The notes below the pieces were generated by a model. The model saw only the letters and a program-made list of their open reading frames with translations, searched no databases and was not told the DNA's origin. A stretch of DNA of 43,545 bases, taken from contig NZ_JAJUJJ010000022.1 in the NCBI RefSeq assembly GCF_029265375.1, positions 1 through 43,545 on the forward strand, given 5' to 3'. The position numbers and the translations under genes are program-made. Below, in pieces: positions 38,648 to 43,545 of this stretch. Each line of letters begins with the position of its first letter. Within the stretch, counting starts at the first letter, position 1. This stretch comes from Nesterenkonia sp. (GTDB lineage: Bacteria > Actinomycetota > Actinomycetes > Actinomycetales > Micrococcaceae).

Positions 38648-39079
38648 TTACAGCAGATCTGCGCGTCGCCGTGCGACTGCATCCTCCAGCGCGGCGAGCA
38701 CTGCCGCAGACGGGACCACAGAGCCTGAGCAGTAGGAGCTGACCCTGGAGCGGGAGGTTCCCACCAGGCGTGCCACGTCTTCGTGTGTGCCGTTGAAATC
38801 GTCCACCAGGGCGCGGAATCGCTGCGAGAACCGCTCGCGCTCACTGGCTCGGGCATCCTGCAGTGACCTGCTGAGCAGCGCGACGACGCCGGAGTCCTCA
38901 GCAAGCTCGAGTGCCTCCTCCAGGTCTGCCGCTGCTTCGCCGTAGGGCTCTTTCCGCACGGCGGAGGCAATGCGCTGCCAGTGCTCCAAGCCGCCGCGGT
39001 CAATGGCGGTGAGGATGCCCTCGACGCCCCACTGATCGACGGGATCTTCCGGAGAGACCGTCAGGTTCCGGAATTTCAC
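38648..39079 (-). CDS. HTH protein of the AbiEii-like module (putative antitoxin)
   Basis: A 143-residue protein starting at GTG 39079, overlapping the toxin stop as GTGA; a longer frame to 39142 lies in the neighbour. The C-terminal 55 residues hold an XRE-like HTH: FRALVDDFNGTHEDVARLVGTSRSRVSSYCSGSVVPSAAVLAALEDAV. The N-terminal 80 residues are helical (VEGILTAIDRGGLEHWQRIASAV...) and might hold the toxin. Order is toxin first, antitoxin second, the reverse of typical AbiE. Confidence 0.75.
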   Translation of the reverse strand: MKFRNLTVSPEDPVDQWGVEGILTAIDRGGLEHWQRIASAVRKEPYGEAAADLEEALELAEDSGVVALLSRSLQDARASERERFSQRFRALVDDFNGTHEDVARLVGTSRSRVSSYCSGSVVPSAAVLAALEDAVARRRADLL

Positions 39080-39783
39080 CGGTAGTCCCTCCTTGTCATG
39101 CGCCCGGCTACGTCGGTGAGAACTTCTGTGACGTTCTCCCACTTCTGCCAGCGCGGCCTCAACCCCTTGTAGTTCTGCAGTCTCTGAAGAGAGCGCGAGT
39201 CTTTGGGTCTGGGGTCAGCAAGCTGCCGCGCCACCTGGTCGGCCACCGGAGTGCCGCGCTGACCGGGGTCGGTGTAGTACCGGTCGATCTCTGAGAGCGT
39301 CTGTGCCGCACGCCCGCGACCGTACCGGTGGGAGAGTGCCGCGATATCCAGGTAGTCGCGCACTTGGTTCCGCTTCACCGCCAAGAATGCTTTGATCCTC
39401 AACGTCTCCTCCTGGGTGGGCACTCGTACCGTGCTGCCGCTGGGCAGGCCCACTTCACGGACCTCGAGAGGGACTGTGCGTATGAGCTGGCGCACCCCCG
39501 CTTCGATATCGCCGATCTGTCCCAGAATGACTTTTCCCGGGGTCACGCGGTTGGTGACCCAGTCAGGTTCTGATTCCAGAGCCTCAAGAATGATGTCGTA
39601 CCGATCTCTCAGGTCTCCCACCACGTGATCATGGTCGTGCGAGGTGCGGTGCCCGGCGTAGAGTGCGGCAGCCGTCCCGCCCACCCGTGTGGCATCAGGG
39701 ATCCGTTCTTGGAGTTCGGCGGCTGACTCCAGAACTTCCACCAGGCCGGCATTCAGCTCCTCGATCGGATAGTGATCACTCAC
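39076..39783 (-). CDS. AbiEii/AbiGii-like nucleotidyltransferase toxin
   Basis: A 235-residue protein with a polymerase-beta-type nucleotidyltransferase motif: VGGTAAALYAGHRTSHDHDHVV (G-G plus two D, about 38-59). The family's C-terminal signature is present: LRIKAFLAVKRNQVRDYLDIAAL (about 130-152). These proteins transfer nucleotides (GTP in AbiEii; tRNA acceptor CCA modification is reported for related MenT toxins) and block growth on phage infection. GTG 39783 has GGAGG upstream. Confidence 0.8.
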   Translation of the reverse strand: MSDHYPIEELNAGLVEVLESAAELQERIPDATRVGGTAAALYAGHRTSHDHDHVVGDLRDRYDIILEALESEPDWVTNRVTPGKVILGQIGDIEAGVRQLIRTVPLEVREVGLPSGSTVRVPTQEETLRIKAFLAVKRNQVRDYLDIAALSHRYGRGRAAQTLSEIDRYYTDPGQRGTPVADQVARQLADPRPKDSRSLQRLQNYKGLRPRWQKWENVTEVLTDVAGRMTRRDYR

Positions 39784-39894
39784 GGTGCCCTCCGGCTCAG
39801 AAGTGCTCGGGATGCGTGCAGGGGAGCTGGCGGAGATCCGCGGGGGACGGCCCCTGCCGGGACGTCCTGTCGAGGCATCGGCTCCACTCTGATG

Positions 39895-39910
39895 GTATCA
39901 GATATGATAC
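39895..39910. promoter_or_regulatory. Palindromic operator upstream of the toxin/antitoxin module
   Basis: A perfect gtatca-gata-tgatac inverted repeat in an AT-rich island, 112 bases upstream of the toxin gene and about 75 bases upstream of purA. It is a natural binding site for the module's HTH protein (inference). Confidence 0.6.
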
Positions 39911-39938
39911 ACCGGCATCGATCTGGGCGCAGGCGCCG

Positions 39939-39966
39939 TTGGTAGACTCACTTTGGCCCGTAATCT
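39939..39966 (+). promoter_or_regulatory. purA promoter candidate
   Basis: TTGGTA (39939-39944) and TAATCT (39961-39966), spacer 16. The start of purA follows 18 bases later with GGAAGGA in between. Confidence 0.55.
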
Positions 39967-39984
39967 GCCCGGAAGGACCTGCCC

Positions 39985-41271
39985 ATGCCAGCCATCGTCA
40001 TCGTCGGTGCCCAGTGGGGCGATGAGGGGAAGGGCAAGGCGACGGACCTCCTCGGTTCACGCGTGGATTATGTGGTCAAGCCCAATGGCGGCAATAACGC
40101 CGGGCACACTGTGGTGGTCGGCGGCGAGAAGTTCGAGCTGAAGCTGCTGCCGGCCGGAATCCTCTCCCCGAATGCGACCCCGGTGATCGGCAACGGCGTG
40201 GTGGTCAACCTGGAGGCCCTCTTCGAGGAGATCGACGGACTGGAGGCTCGCGGGGCGGACACCTCCCGGCTGCGCATCAGCGCCAACGCCCACCTGGTGG
40301 CGCCCTACCACCAGACCATGGACAAGGTCACCGAACGCTTCCTGGGCAAACGGGCCATCGGTACCACCGGCCGCGGCATCGGCCCCACCTATATGGATAA
40401 GGTCGGCCGGCTGGGCATCCGGGTGCAGGACATCTTTGACGAGTCCATCCTGCGGCAGAAGATCGAGGGGGCCCTGCGGCAGAAGAACGAGCTGCTGGTC
40501 AAGCTCTACAACCGCCGGGCGATCACCGTGGACGAGATCGCCGAATACTTCCTCAGCTACTGCGAGCGGCTGCGCCCGATGGTGGTGGACTCCACCATCC
40601 TGCTCAACGACGCACTGGACGAGGGCAAAGTGGTGCTCATGGAGGGTGGGCAGGCCACCTATCTCGACGTCGACCACGGCACCTACCCGTTCGTGACGTC
40701 ATCGAACCCCACCGCTGGCGGCGCCTCGGTGGGCTCGGGCATCGGACCGACCCGCATCACCCGCTCCATCGGGATCGTGAAGGCTTACACCACACGTGTG
40801 GGCGCCGGACCGTTCCCCACTGAACTCTTCGACGAGTGGGGCGAGTACCTGCAGAAGACCGGCGGCGAGTTCGGCGTCAATACCGGGCGCCCGCGCCGCT
40901 GCGGCTGGTACGACGCCGTCATGGCCCGCTACGCCGCCCGCGTCAACGGGTTCACCGACTTCTTCCTCACCAAGCTGGACGTGCTCACCGGGATTGAGGA
41001 GATCCCGGTGTGTGTGGGCTACGACGTCGACGGCACGCTGCACCGCCAGATGCCGATGACCCAGACGGAGTTCCACCATGCCGAGCCGGTGTATGAGACC
41101 TTCCCCGGTTGGGAGGAGGACATCACCGGTGCGCGCACTCTGGAGGATCTGCCGCCTAATGCGCGGGATTACGTGCTGGCCCTGGAGGAGATGTCCGGCA
41201 CGCGGTTCTCCGCCATCGGCGTGGGTCCCGGCCGTGACCAGGTGATCCAGATCCGCGACCTCATCGACTGA
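39985..41271 (+). CDS. purA: Adenylosuccinate synthetase
   Basis: A 428-residue synthetase. Hallmarks: [18 protein letters not shown] (GTP loop, catalytic Asp), [10 protein letters not shown], the [15 protein letters not shown] loop, and [28 protein letters not shown], then RPRRCGWYD and [17 protein letters not shown]. It makes adenylosuccinate from IMP and aspartate in the first step to AMP. The length is the family norm. Confidence 0.96.
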   Translation: MPAIVIVGAQWGDEGKGKATDLLGSRVDYVVKPNGGNNAGHTVVVGGEKFELKLLPAGILSPNATPVIGNGVVVNLEALFEEIDGLEARGADTSRLRISANAHLVAPYHQTMDKVTERFLGKRAIGTTGRGIGPTYMDKVGRLGIRVQDIFDESILRQKIEGALRQKNELLVKLYNRRAITVDEIAEYFLSYCERLRPMVVDSTILLNDALDEGKVVLMEGGQATYLDVDHGTYPFVTSSNPTAGGASVGSGIGPTRITRSIGIVKAYTTRVGAGPFPTELFDEWGEYLQKTGGEFGVNTGRPRRCGWYDAVMARYAARVNGFTDFFLTKLDVLTGIEEIPVCVGYDVDGTLHRQMPMTQTEFHHAEPVYETFPGWEEDITGARTLEDLPPNARDYVLALEEMSGTRFSAIGVGPGRDQVIQIRDLID

Positions 41272-41301
41272 GCCCCTGCGGTCGGACGGGCTGAGAATCG
41301 C

Positions 41302-41394
41302 CCCAGAACTGGCCGTCAACCAAATATAAGCTGAACATAAACTGTAAATCTCTCAGTAGGTGTGCTAGCTTGGCACCCGAGTGTCAGTTCTGGG
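41302..41394. promoter_or_regulatory. AT-rich region bracketed by a 10-bp inverted repeat
   Basis: A cccagaactg at 41302-41311 and its exact reverse complement at 41385-41394 bracket an AT-rich stretch (with ataagctgaacataaactg). It lies between purA and the surface-protein gene. The stretch probably contains the surface gene's promoter; the repeat could be a message-end or regulator site. Confidence 0.5.
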
Positions 41395-41519
41395 ATGCCC
41401 TGTCTCCCTGACTTGACGCAGGTGAATCCGGCGCACCGGCGGATCAGGAATCCGAGGCTTCCAGCCAAGAGGTGTTGAGTCGGTAATTGGATATGGCTAG
41501 CAACTCTGAGGGAGTCCAA

Positions 41520-43421
41520 GTGAGGGACAGAACTACAGATGCGCACCAGGCGGGAGCGAACCCTCCGGGGTCGCTCAAACGCCTAGGGGCGGTCTTCACC
41601 AGCGCCGCGCTGGTCTCGGGACTCACCATGGTGGGCAGCGCTCCGGCGTACGCCGACGACGGTGAGCACCGCAGCCATGCACTGGCGACGCTGATCGACG
41701 CCGATGCGCTCGGCCTGGACGTTGCCACCGTCGGCACTGCCGAGCAGAACTACGTAGACAATGCCGGCGATGATCCTGTCACGGGCACCGTCGATGTGGA
41801 TGCCCTTGGGGGAGTCCTCAACCTAGATGTGGGGGGAGTCTCGGTTCCCATCACGCTTGACGGCACCAACGTGGGGGCCGCCAGCAACTACGCCTCCACG
41901 CCGCTGCCGTCGGAGGCCACCGCCGCCTCGGGCACCATCACCGGCGACGGCGCGATCGACGTCGGCGGCGCCTCCGGCGACTTCGCGAACGTCAATCTGA
42001 CTGCCGCCCTATCGCAGCTGGGTGTCGACACCACGGGCGTCATTGATGCAGTGGAGCTGCAGCTGCGTGCCGTGGCCTCCAGCGTAACCGAGGAAGCCGG
42101 CACGATCAGCAGCGACTACACGCTGGCCGGTGCTGATCTCGTAATCGACTCCCCGGCGGTCGGAGCGCTCACGGATGACCTTACTGCCGTCGTCGCGGGC
42201 CTGGATGAGACTCTGGACGCGACACTGCAGGACAATATTCTCGGTGAGATCCCACAGACGGAGATTGACGTTCTGGGGCTCCTCGGCGTCCAGATTTCTG
42301 AGCCTGTACTGGGTGTCGACGTCGACCTCCAGTCAGCGCTGGCTCCCGTGCTGGAGGGAGAGCTGACCGGCGAGTCCGGCGCGGTGACCATCGACCTCTC
42401 CACCGGACAGATCCTGGTGGATGTGGAGCAGCTGTACGCCGGGGGAACTCTCAATGGGCTGGATCCCAATACTCAGGTGCTTTCTGAGACCGAGCTGAGC
42501 GCGATCACCACTGAGGTGACGAATATCCTTTCTGGGCTGGGTGCCACCCTCGACGAGGTGCTCACGGCGGCTTTGGAGGACACCTCGGTCACCATCGAGC
42601 TGACCGGGTCCGTGAGCCTGCTCGGCGGTTTGATCGCGGGCGATATTGCCGACATCTCCATCGATACCACCCTGGGTGATCTGCTTGAGGGCGGAGTGAC
42701 CTCCGACGATATTGAAGTGACCCTTCTGGAGGGCATTCTCAGTGACGTACTCGGCGTCATCGGGGTGGGTGCAGAAGAACTGTTGAACGGGCTGGTCGCG
42801 GCGGTGCTGGACGACATCGTGGGACCGCTGACCGATGGTCTGGTCACCGCTCTTCCAAGCCTGGAGGAGTTGCTGGGCGACGGCGTACAGGGCGTTGTTG
42901 ACGGCTTACTGGCCGCCCTCGGGCCGACGCTCGATGCACTGCCAGGGCTTGTCAGCCTCACCGTCAATGTGCAGCCGACCGAACTGGGTGAGCTCGGCGA
43001 TCTGGGCGAGACGTCCTTCACCGTGCGAGCAGCTGAGCTGACGGTGCTTCCCAATGCGGGGGCGGTCGCCCTTCCATTGGCATCCTCCTCTGTCTACGCA
43101 GAGGATTTCGCCGCGGACCCGGTGGTGACTGTTGCTCCGGAGAGTGTCTACGCAGGCGAGACAGTCTCGATTGACGGCACTGGCTACTGGCCCGACTCCA
43201 CCGTCGACGTCGAGATCCTCGACGCCGACGGAAACGTCGTCGACACCATCGAAGGCGTCGCGGTCAACGCGGACGGCATCTTCACCACGGACTGGACCGT
43301 GCCCGAGGGCACCGAGCCCGCCGAGCTGACGGCTGTGGCCACCGATGTGGACCGTCCGGAGGTCACTGCTGAAGCTCCGTTCACCGTCCTTGAGGACCAG
43401 ACCGGCGACCGAGGAGACTGA
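41520..43421 (+). CDS. Secreted choice-of-anchor G family protein
   Basis: A 633-residue exported protein. GTG 41520 is preferred because GGGAG lies six bases upstream; ATG 41493 or TTG 41487 would add 9 to 11 residues with no ribosome site. A signal peptide (LKRLGAVFTSAALVSGLTMVGSAPAYA, cut near residue 44) is followed by the choice-of-anchor G domain, very acidic and Val/Leu/Gly-rich, then an Ig-like C-terminal domain (VVTVAPESVYAGETVSIDGTGYWPDSTVDVEILDADGN). A stop at 43419 comes one frame away from the acidic repeat region, so the C-terminal anchor is missing here. Confidence 0.85.
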   Translation: MRDRTTDAHQAGANPPGSLKRLGAVFTSAALVSGLTMVGSAPAYADDGEHRSHALATLIDADALGLDVATVGTAEQNYVDNAGDDPVTGTVDVDALGGVLNLDVGGVSVPITLDGTNVGAASNYASTPLPSEATAASGTITGDGAIDVGGASGDFANVNLTAALSQLGVDTTGVIDAVELQLRAVASSVTEEAGTISSDYTLAGADLVIDSPAVGALTDDLTAVVAGLDETLDATLQDNILGEIPQTEIDVLGLLGVQISEPVLGVDVDLQSALAPVLEGELTGESGAVTIDLSTGQILVDVEQLYAGGTLNGLDPNTQVLSETELSAITTEVTNILSGLGATLDEVLTAALEDTSVTIELTGSVSLLGGLIAGDIADISIDTTLGDLLEGGVTSDDIEVTLLEGILSDVLGVIGVGAEELLNGLVAAVLDDIVGPLTDGLVTALPSLEELLGDGVQGVVDGLLAALGPTLDALPGLVSLTVNVQPTELGELGDLGETSFTVRAAELTVLPNAGAVALPLASSSVYAEDFAADPVVTVAPESVYAGETVSIDGTGYWPDSTVDVEILDADGNVVDTIEGVAVNADGIFTTDWTVPEGTEPAELTAVATDVDRPEVTAEAPFTVLEDQTGDRGD

Positions 43422-43545
43422 CGCTGACGCGGATGCTGCGGTGGACCCGGATGCTGAGGCTGATGCTGATGCGACCGAGGAGACTGACGCTGACGCGGAT
43501 GCTGCGGTGGACCCGGATGCTGAGGCTGATGCTGATGCGACCGAG
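43407..43545 (+). repeat. 66-bp tandem repeat encoding an acidic tail
   Basis: Two exact copies (43407-43472 and 43473-43538) and the start of a third. In the frame one base off from the surface-protein gene each unit reads TEETDADADAAVDPDAEADADA. Sixty-six bases are 22 codons, so copy-number change does not shift the frame. The array continues past the window. Confidence 0.85.

Noticed and set aside
1-43545. CRISPR array
   Set aside because: No run of identical short repeats with unique spacers of equal length; tandem repeats found here have no spacers.

Overview
The window is high-GC DNA from an actinobacterium, most likely order Micrococcales, family Micrococcaceae. The evidence is the GC-rich third codon positions, frequent GTG starts, several start codons placed 6-9 bases after a -10-like hexamer (leaderless style), a DUF3151 gene, and a choice-of-anchor G surface protein. 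Very acidic exported proteins (the PhnD lipoprotein and the surface protein) fit a salt-tolerant genus such as Nesterenkonia. That genus guess is inference from protein style, not from a search.

Bases 1 to about 16115 are the right arm of a temperate siphovirus-type prophage, and its left end lies outside the window. The integrase (14573-15826) faces inward from a truncated tRNA-Phe 3' end (16066-16115), which marks the attachment site. An immunity block follows: a rightward cI-like repressor and ImmA-like protease, a leftward Cro-like gene, an excisionase-like gene and a Bro-N antirepressor. Nearly everything from 13784 down to base 12 is one leftward train of small genes whose stops and starts mostly overlap as ATGA or GTGA. 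It carries YqaJ exonuclease, RecT, an orphan cytosine methyltransferase, two HNH nucleases, a DnaD/O-like replication protein, RuvC-like resolvase, SSB and many zinc-knuckle microproteins. It ends in two strong terminators around a complete phage tRNA-Leu(CAA) and a terminase-small-like gene. Several of the smallest genes (52, 57, 54, 51, 28 and 26 codons) were found by following the overlaps.

The stretch 11.6-12.6 kb of the prophage is unusual. It contains two perfect 'acceptor stem plus T-arm' tRNA minihelices with no D or anticodon arms, a third T-arm-like hairpin, and a roughly 120-base nested inverted repeat. Inside that repeat is a hairpin that pairs fully only in the leftward transcript because of G-U pairs. 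This is the best candidate for something undescribed.

Bases 16120-43545 are host chromosome: xth, nadE, pyrE, an MFS transporter, a PatB-type C-S lyase, a SPOUT RNA methyltransferase, an alkyltransferase-like protein, an alpha/beta hydrolase and murI. Next come an ArsR-VOC-diacylglycerol kinase operon, tRNA-Ala(CGC), an RibD-like reductase, a stand-alone Lrp ligand-binding domain with azlCD, and class I and class II fructose-bisphosphate aldolases side by side. The right part holds a HAD hydrolase, a phnD-C-E-E importer, DUF3151, a SAM methyltransferase, tdk, an AbiEii-like nucleotidyltransferase/HTH module next to a gene remnant, purA, and a secreted choice-of-anchor G protein whose frame breaks just before a 66-base acidic tandem repeat at the window edge. 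Several host intergenic regions carry degenerate tandem repeats that look related to one another.
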